NCBI GenBank assembly: GCA_023374045.1 | Contig: CM041783.1 | Location: forward strand, 126,109,503-126,173,502 | DNA length: 64,000 nt | Direction: 5' to 3' | Source: Limonium bicolor | Taxonomy: Eukaryota > Streptophyta > Magnoliopsida > Caryophyllales > Plumbaginaceae | In this document: positions 37,035 to 47,685 of the stretch, in pieces | Layout: each line of letters opens with the position of its first letter | Position numbering within the stretch: position 1 is the stretch's first letter | Notes under the pieces: model-generated | Database searches by the model: none | Told to the model about the DNA's origin: nothing | The model's input: only the letters and a program-made list of their open reading frames with translations | Translations under genes and position numbers: made by a program

Positions 37035-39329
37035 TCTATATGTGAAAACAAACAATGTTAAGATTGATTTGTCTTTCAGTTTCGTCTGCATTTGTATATG
37101 GAGCATGTTTCTACTGGATGTACGGTTGCAACCAAACTCAGCACTACTCTATGGTTACAACCTAACTAACGTAGCCTAAGTACTCTAATATTCCAACGTA
37201 AATAATCTAGCCTTATTCTAACAATTATAACACATTTAATTTAACTTCAACAAATCATTGCATTATTAAAACATAAAATAAAGTTTAATTACTTACTTGT
37301 TTTAAGGTTGTACAGAGGGGGAAGCCAGGAGACTGCGTTGGTGATGGGCTGGGAAAGTACTGGTACAAATAACAAATAATATAATTAATAAGACTAATAC
37401 GATTCTAGAAAAAATTCGGCATGAACTGTGCGTAATCGTGTTAATCCCATGCTTATCATTAAGCATTCACCAATATCTTATTTACCACGACAAATAAATT
37501 CAACAATTGACAGCAACCATCCTTATTCACAATCACTCAATATTAACCACAACCACTTTTTCGCAATAATTAATTAAACAAACATAGAGAAAAGATAGAT
37601 GAAGATGTTACCTTTTCACTCTTACTCCACACAGCAGAAGAAATGAGGAAGAAGAAGCAGAGACCACCCCAATTAGTGCAGACAGCGGGAAGCAAGGAAT
37701 GAGGAAGAAAGAGACGTAGATTACTTGCTACACAAAAACAGCAAATAATTGAAGTTAATTAATGAAACTAATACAATTCTTGAAAAAATTCGGCATGACC
37801 TTTGTGTAATCATGCTAATCCCATGCTTATCATTAAGCATTCACCAATATCTTATTCACCACGACAAACAAATTCAACAATTGGCATCATCCATCCTTAA
37901 TCGCAAACAACACAATTTTCCACTCAGGTATTTTATCGAACATTGTATGCATAACTAATTAACTAACTAAACAATATAACTATATACAATTATCCACACA
38001 CAACTAAATTAGAAATCAACAACTGCATTACAATAAACAAAAAACACCAATTGAGGATTCAGTTTCGATTTAACCAAGTGTAAGCGTCGGTTAATTGATA
38101 ATTGAAGAATTTTTATATTAAAATTAAGTTTTAGATCTGTTCTATTTAGTTTCCTATATTTCAATAAACCAAATTGACAAATTGAAACTACAAGAATTAA
38201 ATCAATAAGATAATTTGATTCCATTTCTAATTATTATTATGATGATGAAAGAGAGGAGAGGAGCAAAGTGTTCTTAAATTAGTAACACGTGTTAGTATAT
38301 ATAATATATACTTCCAACATTTACCAAACTTAGCCATCATTTTATAAAATTATATATAATATATACTTGCTCCTTAATAACCCCCTTATAATATATCCTT
38401 CCTCATTTAACAAAACGTCACATTATATCACCCAAACTTTATAATATATTCTGCCCAACTTTAAAATTTCCAAATGGCCCTTATATATTTTCGGTAATAC
38501 TAGTGTCTTCCCCCACACATTTTGATTATTTATAGAGTCAACCCTTATATACTAACTACTACCTTTCTAGTCCTATTAGTTTATAAACTCATGTTTTCAA
38601 ACATTATTACATACATATAATACGTATATAATTTCCGAATGGCACTAATATTCTTTTCTGGAAATTCTTGTGTCATCCGATATGTTTTGTTTATTTACAA
38701 AACCACCCCAATTTCCATACTTGTTATATTATTACCCCATTAATTTATAACCCAAGGTACCTCAACATTATAATATACGTACATAGGTATATATTTACAG
38801 ATAAGCCCCCCAGATTACTCAAATTTAATTGTTCGCCCACATTTTCCCATAATCACATTATAACCCCCTTTATATTATAAACTTCCTTTTAATTACTCAA
38901 AACCGACTTTATTAAAACTCCAAAACAAGGTCTTAATATTCGACACCCTTCAATAACCTAAGAACCATAATTTCTGCATAGAATAACAACACCAATGTTG
39001 AATCAAATTTTCGGAAATCAATAACAGCCACAAACTTCTACCATTTCGAGATCCTAGTTCAATTTTATGGGCTCAATTTCGCAGTCATATAATTTCAGTT
39101 AGCCAGAAACTAAATTTGTTTTCAATGTCTAAATACAACATATAGCTCACGGTTTCTAGTTCCACAATTTTAGACACCAGTAAACACTCAACAACTCCTA
39201 AAAATCTCACTAATCCAACAATCAGAACAAATCAGTCTCGAATCTACTACAATACAAATAACATTTCAATTAAACAAACAAAAAACGAAGTTAGATCTAA
39301 CCTCGTTTTTTCTGTTCAGTCGCGCAACA
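37035..39329 (-). other. CACTA-1 5' region, AT-rich, no gene recognised
   Basis: Between the Tnp2 start and the GC-rich subterminal segment. AT-rich with many TATAAT-like stretches; no frame above about 70 codons and none conserved. It contains a direct repeat (37381 and 37765). Likely intron or untranslated leader of the Tnp2 transcript, by position only. Confidence 0.6.
37381..37900. repeat. Direct repeat pair upstream of Tnp2
   Basis: About 37381-37520 and 37765-37900 share AAAAAATTCGGCATGA, CCATGCTTATCATTAAGCAT, TCACCAATATCTTATT and CAATTG with a few substitutions; unit offset about 384 bp. It suggests a local duplication in the 5' region. Confidence 0.75.
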
Positions 39330-39530
39330 AATCGACGCCTGCAACCGGTGGGGTGTTAGGGCGACGGCGACGGAGGCAGAGCGGCTGGCACTGAGAGAAG
39401 ACGGTGGCGGCGGCAGTGGCGGTGGCGGTCGTAGGCGTCGAAGCTCGTCGCTCTGGAAATCGCCGTCGCACACAGAGAGGGTTAGCCACAGGTGAGGAGG
39501 AAGAAGAAGAAGTCGCGCGACTGAATTATT
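39330..39530 (-). promoter_or_regulatory. GC/CpG-rich segment next to CACTA-1 terminal region
   Basis: Dense in CG dinucleotides and GGC triplets, including GGTGGCGGCGGCAGTGGCGG, in otherwise AT-rich DNA. It begins about 240 bp inside the terminus, after the subterminal repeats. The position resembles the GC-rich first exon or downstream control region of maize En/Spm (by analogy). Confidence 0.5.
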
Positions 39531-39540
39531 TTAAAGGGAT

Positions 39541-39777
39541 CTATCACGGCGGTTCCTACTAAGAACCGCTGAGATAGGTCTGTAAAAAAGACCTATCTCA
39601 GCGGTTCTTAGTAGGAACCGCTGCGATAAAGTTTTTTTTTTAACGACCCTAGCGCAGCGGTTGTTACTTACAACCGTTGAGATAGGTTTGCAGGATTTTT
39701 AAAAACGGCCTATCTCAGCGGTTGTTTTTACAACTGCTGCGGTAGGGGCGCTGCGATAGACCATTTCTGTACTAGTG
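39541..39777 (-). repeat. CACTA-1 terminal inverted repeat and subterminal repeats
   Basis: The end at 39777 reads CACTAGTACAGAAATGG inward on the minus strand. The remainder is made of AGCGGTT and CTATCTCAGCGG-type motifs in both orientations. A perfect 32-bp inverted repeat lies at 39549-39580 and 39590-39621 with a 9-base spacer. Such repeats are expected transposase-binding sites. Confidence 0.88.
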
Positions 39778-40205
39778 AGTAGATTATATGGAAACTGGAT
39801 AGGAAGTTTAATAACTCACTGAATTCGCACATGTTAAGAGATACCATGCGTTGGTTGATAAACCATTCTTCACAAGATATAGGTGATAAATGGGAGATGT
39901 ACAATACATTACAAAAAATGAATGGGGCAAACTAACCTCCAAAGTTATCAGAGTCGCGCAACAAAAGCTAGTGAGCTAATGATCCAGATGTTGAATATGC
40001 ATGGTGAATACGAGCAATGGCTAATTTCTGACAGGCCAGAATTGAAACCGATTATGAGTAAACAAACTCCAATGAGAATTCTTGGTTTAGGGACTAAACC
40101 TCAATATGGTTAAGATCCTCTAACCAGAACGCATTGTATAACAGACCACGTGGAAGTTAAAACACTTCACGGCGGCAGAACATTTTAAACCAATGTTCAG
40201 TGATT

Positions 40206-40241
40206 GATTACGTGGGTGTAATCCATTTTAAGGGGGTAGAG
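40206..40241 (+). promoter_or_regulatory. Internal polypurine tract with hairpin (C)
   Basis: GATTACG (40206-40212), loop TGGG, TGTAATC (40217-40223), closing pair a G-T wobble, then CATTTTAAGGGGGTAGAGCG. The stem is retained in pairing terms despite the base change. Confidence 0.7.
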
Positions 40242-40767
40242 CGCAAAACCGCTTAGTGTGTTTTAACGTACAAGTGTTTGTGAACTATGGTGTGCATAGC
40301 ACAAAATAATTTGTTTTGATGATTGGTGTGTATGTTACATGAACATACGCATTCTTTCATGGTTTAATTGTAGTAATTGTTCACTGAAGATACGAATACC
40401 ATTGTGATGAGTGTGTCTACATTGTTAACTGTTGTGTGAGAGTACAAGTGTAAGGGAGTAAAGAAACTCCCGGGGAACTAAAATCCCGACTGTATATGTT
40501 CATATAATACTAATTATAATATTGTGTATTATATTTTGACAAAATATGTATATATATATGTAGTATTATGTGGTGTAATGGTAAGAAATCGACAAAGAAC
40601 CTAGTGAGAATTAAATTCCCCAGATAACTTGATTAAAAGTGAATGGAGATAACTGATGGACGAAGTTCTATCCCATGGAGATGTGATGATTATGACTAGA
40701 ATGACTAAAAAGATAGAAAATTGGAAATGAGTGTATTAATTGATGCTTGAAAATGAAGTGGGAGGTG

Positions 40768-40889
40768 GAACTTGATTTGCATGCGATCAAGGGAAGCCAA
40801 ACACAAATTGGGGTGGAAGGATAGTTCAACACTGATGCTGATCACATCAGGGTTGGATGACTCTTGAAGTTCCCAATAAGTGGTCGCAA
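40768..40889 (+). other. Conserved 120-nt non-coding block (C)
   Basis: Nearly the same as the A block including CTTGATTTGCATGCGATCAA, CAAATTGGGGTGGAAGGAT and CTGATGCTGATCACATCAGG; diverges at its 3' edge (AATAAGTGGTCGCAA). Confidence 0.8.
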
Positions 40890-41551
40890 ATAATCACGTT
40901 AAGAAAAGATGCAAAGAGCATAAAATTGGACTTGGAGTTGTATTGCGTTTTCTAAAGGATTTTCAATTGGTATTTCCAAAATTTTCGATTGATACTTTTA
41001 AATAAAGGATTCTCTTATACTTAACCTCGTAAAAAATATTTTTGTATTACTTGCTCACGAACTGCGGACGTATGAGCCTTTGTCTTCGGACCGGTGACAT
41101 GAGAAGTATATATGTTAAAAATTAAGTGATTGTTTTTATCTCTCAAAGGAACGAGGACCAGAAGGTGTCCATTGCGACCGGGTTCTACGGGATCACAGTG
41201 TATATGTACTCGACATGGGAGCCCATGAAGAGATGGAAAAAGGAAACTTTCGATTGCTATACATGCTATGACATGTTGTGTGGTAGGTGAAATTAATGTT
41301 ATCTTGACCTTGAGTCCTAATGTGATTGCATTCTGAATTTGGTTATGCTACCCAAACCTGAGAGTCTAAGGGTTGAGATGTGGATACAAATGTGGTTATG
41401 TTACCCGGACCTTTAAGTCCGAGGTTGATATGTAAAGTATGGTATGTTATGGATATGGTTATGTTTTTTTATGTAAAAGTATGTTTTGGTATGGAGGTCT
41501 TATCTGGCAAGTAATCCCCGGGTTCTAATTGAAGTATACGAGGGAAACTGT

Positions 41552-41588
41552 GAACTTCGAGGACAAAGTTCTTTTAAGGGGGGTAGAT
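41552..41588 (+). promoter_or_regulatory. Terminal polypurine tract with hairpin (C)
   Basis: GAACTTCG, loop AGGA, CAAAGTTC (one C-A mismatch in the stem), then TTTTAAGGGGGGTAGAT before the LTR at 41589. Confidence 0.77.
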
Positions 41589-42604
41589 TAAAATACCCCA
41601 AAACCTTGATATGTTGTTTAAATATTAAACTATGGAATATTAAGGCTAAAAGTGCCTTAGAAACATTAGTGAACAATTTAAACCATAGTAAACACAATAA
41701 AATACCATTTAGACAGTTTGAGCAAAAACATACTCTAAGCTTGGAATGAACTTGGCTAGGATCCAAAGAGTCTACCAAGACTTTATTAACACGAAATTAT
41801 GATTTTATAAGGCTAATTAAGTCCTTAAGAAATATTGGTATACAATTTAAACCAAAGAAAACACCATAAAGTCAATTTAAGCAAATACTTGCTCTAGACT
41901 TGGTGTAACCTTGTATAGGACCTAAAGGTCATTCCTAGACCTTATTAACATGCCAATGAACATGTTAAATCAATTCCCAAAGAAAACCAAGCTCAAAACA
42001 AGTTCAAACACAAATTGTGCTTTAAGGAGTCTTAAAGCACATTTTTGAAAAATTGTGTTAGAAATGGGTTTTGAGTGGCTAAATACCCATCATTACACCT
42101 TAATCAATATGTGTAGTACTTAGTATCACATTAGGAAGCCTAAATCAATGGGAAACCAAAAATTTCACAAATATGTGCACTAATTAGTGAATGGTGCTCA
42201 AATAGTGCTAGCTTAGACATAAGTCAACTAAGTTTAATTAAATGGTCAACAAATGCCATAAAATATCTTATAATGTGAAGGGGGCCGGTTTTCTATGTGG
42301 TGAGTCACCACCACTTGCTAGCTAATTAAAGGAAAGGAGGGAAAAAAGTAAGGAAAAAAGGGAATTACCTTTATAACATAAAATATCTTAACAAAAGCAT
42401 ACCTCTCACCTCCTTTCTTCATTTCATCCATTCCCCACCGTATTCTTCATCTTCTCCCAAAACCTTGATATGTTGTCTAAATATTAAACTGTGGAATATT
42501 AAGGCTAAGTGCCTTAGAAACATTAGTGAACAATTTAAACCATAGTAAACACAATAAAATACCATTAAGACAGTTTGAGCAAAAACATACTCTAAGCTTG
42601 GAAT
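41589..42604 (+). repeat. Element C LTR, 5' part, with a second copy of its start
   Basis: Starts TAAAATACCCCAAAACC and follows the A LTR (GGTGAGTCACCACC dyad at about 42297-42311). From about 42456 to 42603 the first 150 bp of the LTR (CCAAAACCTTGATATGTTG through CTCTAAGCTTGGAA) recur with a few differences. Either a duplication or the start of a second truncated LTR. Ends where a minus-oriented LTR (42605) begins. Confidence 0.7.
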
Positions 42605-43488
42605 GTAACACCCCAACTACAACCATACACTGAACAACAAAATAGCAGCGGAAAACTGAACTCTTCACATTACTTAACTCAATGGTGTTACACGTCGTTA
42701 ACCACCCACGTGGCTAACAAGGCTAATATATATACCTATACATTGTATCGGTCTGATGGACTAGATTCCCGAGCAACAACACACTACTATCCCTTTCCAA
42801 TAACAACAACCAATATACATATACAATCCAACTGTACCAAGTATTCACCAACTGATGCCGATAACAATTTTGGTCTTACTACACCTACAATACATACATA
42901 ATTTAAATGGCTATCCATGTACAACGACTACCCCGTCCTACTCTCGAACGGCTTCCAGCTCCTTGTACCTGCAGATAGGAAAAGTAGAGAAAGGGTGGCC
43001 CCCCAGGGGCTCAGCTCCTTTGCTGGTATGGTAATCCCGCAGCCTGCATGCTACCGAGCCACGCACAACTATTTGTCGTCTTAGCATGCGGTTGATTATA
43101 TCAGAATCATGCATGTAAACTACAAATATGCAACACATTACACTGCACAACAATGGCTCATTAAAACAGCCAATTCAACTACACTTAACAAATCACTCGT
43201 TGTGATCTTTAATCCCTAGAGCGTTTCTCCTTAAACGGAGTTATTTCCTTAATAGACGACACATACCCACCAATCGGGTTATCCTTAAACGCCTCTTACA
43301 ATAAACTGGAATTCATATCCATAATCCACACACTCCACATCTTAACAACATATCACATCACATCGCAATAACAATTGCAGCACAACAACAATACATAACA
43401 TAACGGGAACGGTTCCCTTTATGAACCAGCCCAAACATAGTCAGTTCGCTTGTAGCCTAGAGAATGTTTCCAGTCTCATGATAAGCTT
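42605..43488 (-). repeat. C2: minus-oriented A-like LTR end, interrupted by element D
   Basis: Starts TGTAACACCCC and follows the A LTR end (1815 onward) over about 880 bp: AGCAGCGGAAA, ACACGTCGTTAACCACCCAC, GGTCTGATGGACTAGAT, CCCGTCCTACTCTCGAACGG. It stops at CATGATAAGCT, where D begins. Nucleotide identity to A is clearly lower than between A copies, so it is a related but older family. Confidence 0.78.
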
Positions 43489-46034
43489 GTAACACCCCTA
43501 CCATTAATATAATGCTTACCGTCCAATCTCCTTACACATCAGATACACGCAGCGGATACATACTTACATACAGTGGGTGATACAATGCCGTTAGTCACCC
43601 ACGTGACTAACAAGGCTACTTCTTCTACATACATCATCGGTCTGATGGACCGGAATCCCGAGTGTTACATACTTACCATGCACACTCTGTATACCAATAA
43701 ATGCTACAATCTTCCATTCGATACAATACCTTAAATACAATACAATATGATCCACATACCGAGTTTACTAATTCCAATTTACTTACTTAAGTTAGGAGTT
43801 AGGTAGTTAGGAATTAGTAGAAGTCATTCATTCAAGCCACAATAATACAATACAAAGCTCATATACACATTCATACAAAATACAGTGCAATATACAAGTA
43901 CACTACAAAATACAATACACATCATCATCATTCATATGTTTCATGTATTATACAAACTATTGTTCAAGACAAATATCAAGAACAATGTAAACAAGCACAG
44001 GTAAGTGCAATATAGTCCGATTCATGCATTTATCTTATTAGGTGATCAAATAAGCACACAAATCGGGGTAACCAGATTAGGATACAGGGCATGAAGAAAT
44101 CATACCTTTCACCGTTGTACTTGTATCCCAACGTTCCTCCGGTGTTCACAAATCATATCCTATTATATATACATACAGTTGAATGATTGATCCATCTATC
44201 ATTAACTTAACCCGATTACTCTTACGTTTACTAATCCATACTTACTAAGTCTTGCATTACAATACTTATATTTCATTTACTTATTCCTAATTACTTAACA
44301 ATGGTTTACTTACGTATATATGCACATATGTATAGGTGGGTATACATATACATACATATATATATATTATATACCTATTATTTAATTTAATTAAATAATT
44401 TTTTTTTGTATGACTCGACCGAACTTGCAAGTCCGGTCACAAGTTCGGTCCAAGTCAGTAAGGAATTTCACTGGAGAATTACAGGGCAGACCGACCTTGC
44501 AAGTCCGGTCCCAAGGTCGGTCCATTCCAGTAAGTTTCGTATGTGAAAATTTTAGCCCGACCGACTTTGCAAGTCCGGTCGCAAGGTCGGTCCATTCCAG
44601 TAGCTTACTCGACGGAAATTTTTCTGGCCGACCGAACTTACAAGTCCGGTCGCAAGTTCGGTCCATTCCAGAAGGTTACTGACGGGAGAATTTTCTGGTC
44701 CGACCGAACTTGCAAGTCCGGTCGCAAGTTCGGTCCATTCCAGAAGCATTCCCGTCTTTGTAAATCTGGGCTCGACCGAACTTGCAAGTCCGGTCGTAAG
44801 TTCGGTCCGGCCCAGTATTTGCATTTTCGTTTCTGTTTTCAGTCCTCTCTTTTACCCATTACTTCCCCATTGTTCCTACACTCAATCCCACATGTTTTAC
44901 CACTAAATAAACCTCTTAATACACCTCAGTTCATCCATCGATTCCCTACTCATTCCTAAATCCACATACACAATTTCTCTCACTTTCTTTCAACACTTAC
45001 AATAGTTTTCTTTCCTCTTATGCTACAGATTTTCATACTCCATTCTACCATCCAATACTTCCTCTACCAATGTCACTCCTAGCATCCCAAATACCTCTTC
45101 TTACTTTGCCAATTCACTTCCAAGCAATTGTACCATCTATACCCAAGTCCAACATTCATTTACCAATTCCTACACACTAGTTTTTCCCTAACTTCTCCAA
45201 GGCATTTTTACACTTTGCTACAGATTTTGGTTTCCACTACCATGCTCCCGATTTATCACTCAACTTCTAACCTCCATTACTCCCTCAACTAATGCTACTC
45301 CTAGCATCCAAAATACATTACTCACAACCTAATCCCTTCCCATTTACAACCTCATATCCAAATCTGTTACAAGCTACTAAAACACTCATTTTAATTTTCC
45401 AAAATCTGTTCCAAATGTATCCAAGTCCTTAAATTCCTGGATAAAATTCGACATAGTCTCCCCTACAATTCTTATACACTCTCACCGCAATGTTTCCTCA
45501 GACATTAACATCATCTCACCTGTTCATACACAACATCCATATACAAGCTCCCATACACAAATTCCAATACTAAAACACTACTAAAAATTCCTGCACTCAA
45601 CAACCCAATACCCAACTAAGTTTCAATACATTTTACATGTCTTTCAACGGTTTTAAGCACTTAGATTCTTCTGCACAATGCATTACTACACAATACCATT
45701 TCCATTACTCATTTCAAACTTCTAAAATTACATGCATATATATACAGAGTTACACAAAAGAGCATCCTTACCTTGTTTCTCCTTCTAGTTTTCTTTCATC
45801 CTCTTGCCTCTTCCTTCTCTCCCTACCGGTTATAGTACTTCACTCAATCTATCATTATAACCCATACATACACACCATTTCAATACTAAAACTAACCCTA
45901 AACATTATTTAAGCTTTAATGTAGGTTTTAGGGTTTAGAAAATTGCATTACCTTGCAAGGGTGCAAATGAAGCTTGGAGTGGTTCAAGAACTAGATTTCC
46001 AACTCCCTCAACAAGCGAAAATCGGCTAGAATGC
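43489..46034 (-). repeat. Element D LTR, first part
   Basis: In inverse orientation it corresponds to the second half of the B LTR: terminal module (TACCATTAATATAATGCTTACC, GCAGCGGA, ATCGGTCTGATGGACCGGAATC), microsatellite (44337-44392), six-unit palindrome array, then AC/CT-rich sequence. Ends at CTAGAATGC, the target of E. Open frames over the array are repeat artefacts. Confidence 0.83.
44417..44808 (-). repeat. Array of six palindromic repeats in D LTR
   Basis: Six units about 70 bp apart, each GACCGAACTTGC - AAGTCCGGTC - GCAAGTTCGGTC or a variant. In unit 2 the arms read GACCGACCTTG/CAAGGTCGGTC, so the A-T pair became C-G on both sides; other units also keep pairing. Spacers share CATTCCAG and GAAAATTTT-like sequence. 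Confidence 0.9.
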
Positions 46035-47685
46035 TGCAGAATGGATTTATCGTGAGTTATTAGCACAGGGGAAATTGATAAAAGAGGGAAATTAATACTC
46101 AAAATATCCGTCGGGCTGCAAATTAAAACCCGGTCGAAGTAGTATAGAAGACAGAAGCGGCCGGGGTCAAACCGTGGGACTTATAGCGAGATAAAATAGT
46201 TCCTAAGCTTGTCACAAAAGGGGGGAAGTTAATCGACTTGTTTTTAGAGAAAATGTTAAGCAGATTAGAAAACTGAGTGCAGATGAATTAAATGGAACTC
46301 CGGGTTCAGGTTAATATGATTTAATTAATTGTGCTAACTCTACCGGTTTAATAAAATAGTTTGGCAAGATTCCTGTAATTTTCTTAAGGTCTGATGAAAA
46401 CTCTAAAGAACTCGTTTATCTGTAATGCAAGGTCCGATGAAAACTCGAGCAAAAGCCTGTAAACGGCAGAGGAGTATGAGGCTTTATTCTTGCAACATGT
46501 ATTAACTTAAACGATGAAAATAAGTTCTTACAGTTTTACGGCTTAATTAACCCGTCTGATTCTAACCGATGAAATTAAAAACAGACTTAGTAAGGCTTTT
46601 TAATAAACCGATGAAATTTATTAAAAAAGGAGAGAAGCAAAACTTTAATCGTAACAAACTGAATTTATTTAAACCGGTAGAAATATATTACACAGCTAAC
46701 AAACCATAATTAAAAACCTTGCCCGGAGCAAATCCTCCTTAGCCAGACATATTAACTGGTAATAAATCTGACAGAGTTTGGACGTAATAACAGCACGGAG
46801 ACGTGATTAGTGAATGGAGAAATGGAGAGGTCGAAGAGTGGAACATGTACGTAGGCTATTATAAGTGAAGTGGGTGAATTAGAGAATTAATGGAGTGAAA
46901 TGGTATACGGAGCGATTTACTCGAAGAGAATGAGATGAGGTGAGTGTGAGTGATTTTCTGGTTTTCTCCGTGCACTCGTACAAGGCTGTAGGGAATGGGT
47001 ATTTATAGAAGAAAGGAAGACTGCGTAGAAGTCTTGCAGTTGATTGCCTCTGTTGATTTCTTCACTGATTGAAGCATTGATTGCTTCATTTAATGCAGGG
47101 GATAGGAGCTGGATACGTGTGAGCGAAATAAGGTAGGCGACGGCGGGGTAGATAGATAAGGGGAGTTGCAGAGTCGCGCGAGGAAGAAAACTATGTTCGG
47201 GCGCGATTTTATCTTGTCCGCCTGTGGAAGACCGCCTGATAAGTGGCGGTTGGTGGTGTGGTGTCCGCCTGTGAGACCGCTTGATAAGTGGCGGTAGAGG
47301 TGGTGGTGACCGCCTGGCGGTTGAGCATGTGGTGTCCGCCAGATAGTAGGCGGTCGGTGTGGTGGTGTCCGCCTGGCGGTTGGTGTGGTGGTGTCCCCCT
47401 GTTATGGGGCGGTTGCACCCTTGACCGTGGCCTATTTTCCTTCAAACTTTGACCGGCTCTAGATTCTTCGTTTGGACTCCGTTTTCTGAGCCGTTTGCGT
47501 CTACGCGTTCGTCTCTTTGTCTACTTCACTCCCGGCTTGGTTTTCCTCATGTTAAACCAATGATTTTGTGAGATAACAATAAAATATAAACTAGAGGAAA
47601 ACTAACCGAAGTGGAGAAATGAGCAAGAAAAGTGCTATATTAACATGAAATACACCTATAAAACATGCTCATTTGACACTTATCA
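46035..47685 (-). repeat. Element E 3' LTR
   Basis: 1651 bp, TG...CA ends (TGCAGAATGG ... ACACTTATCA). Contains a TATA-type sequence (TATAAATA on the minus strand, 47000-47007) and a GC-rich array of short ACCGCC/GGCGGT inverted repeats (47217-47412). Confidence 0.95.
47217..47412 (-). repeat. GC-rich short hairpin array in E LTR
   Basis: Five to six imperfect units of GTCCGCC...GGCGGT spaced 30 to 50 bp, with arms ACCGCC/GGCGGT around CTGATAAGT-like loops and GTGGTG spacers. Repeated at 56164-56361 in the other LTR. In element sense it lies upstream of the TATA box, so probably in U3. Confidence 0.8.

Larger units (their letters stand above)
31741..39777 (-). mobile_element. CACTA-1 transposon, 5' part
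   Basis: Minus-oriented En/Spm-type element. The right end is a terminal inverted repeat reading CACTAGTACAGAAATGG on the minus strand (39777 inward). Inside it lie subterminal repeats, a GC-rich first segment, a Tnp2 gene (37034 down to 32516) interrupted by CACTA-2, and the start of a TNP1-like gene (32400 down to 31741) continuing at 1814. It probably inserted into element C, whose internal region begins at 39778; the left end is outside the window. Confidence 0.88.
39778..42604 (+). mobile_element. Element C: A-like LTR retrotransposon, 3' part
   Basis: Plus-oriented relative of A. Its internal region (39778-41588) is cut on the left by CACTA-1. It carries GTCGCGCAACAAAAGCTAGTGAG (also in B), the internal PPT module (40206), the 120-nt block (40768), stretches matching A around CTTTGTCTTCGGACCGGTGAC (41082), and the terminal PPT (41572). 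The LTR starts at 41589 with TA instead of TG. No gene recognised; frames are below about 90 codons. Confidence 0.75.

Noticed and set aside
44543..44959. 138-codon frame over the D palindrome array
   Set aside because: The repetitive peptide is a by-product of the 70-bp repeats; both strands give similar frames.
47209..47445. 78-codon frame in E LTRs (also 56157-56393)
   Set aside because: Product of the GC hairpin array; same frame in both LTRs because they are young copies.
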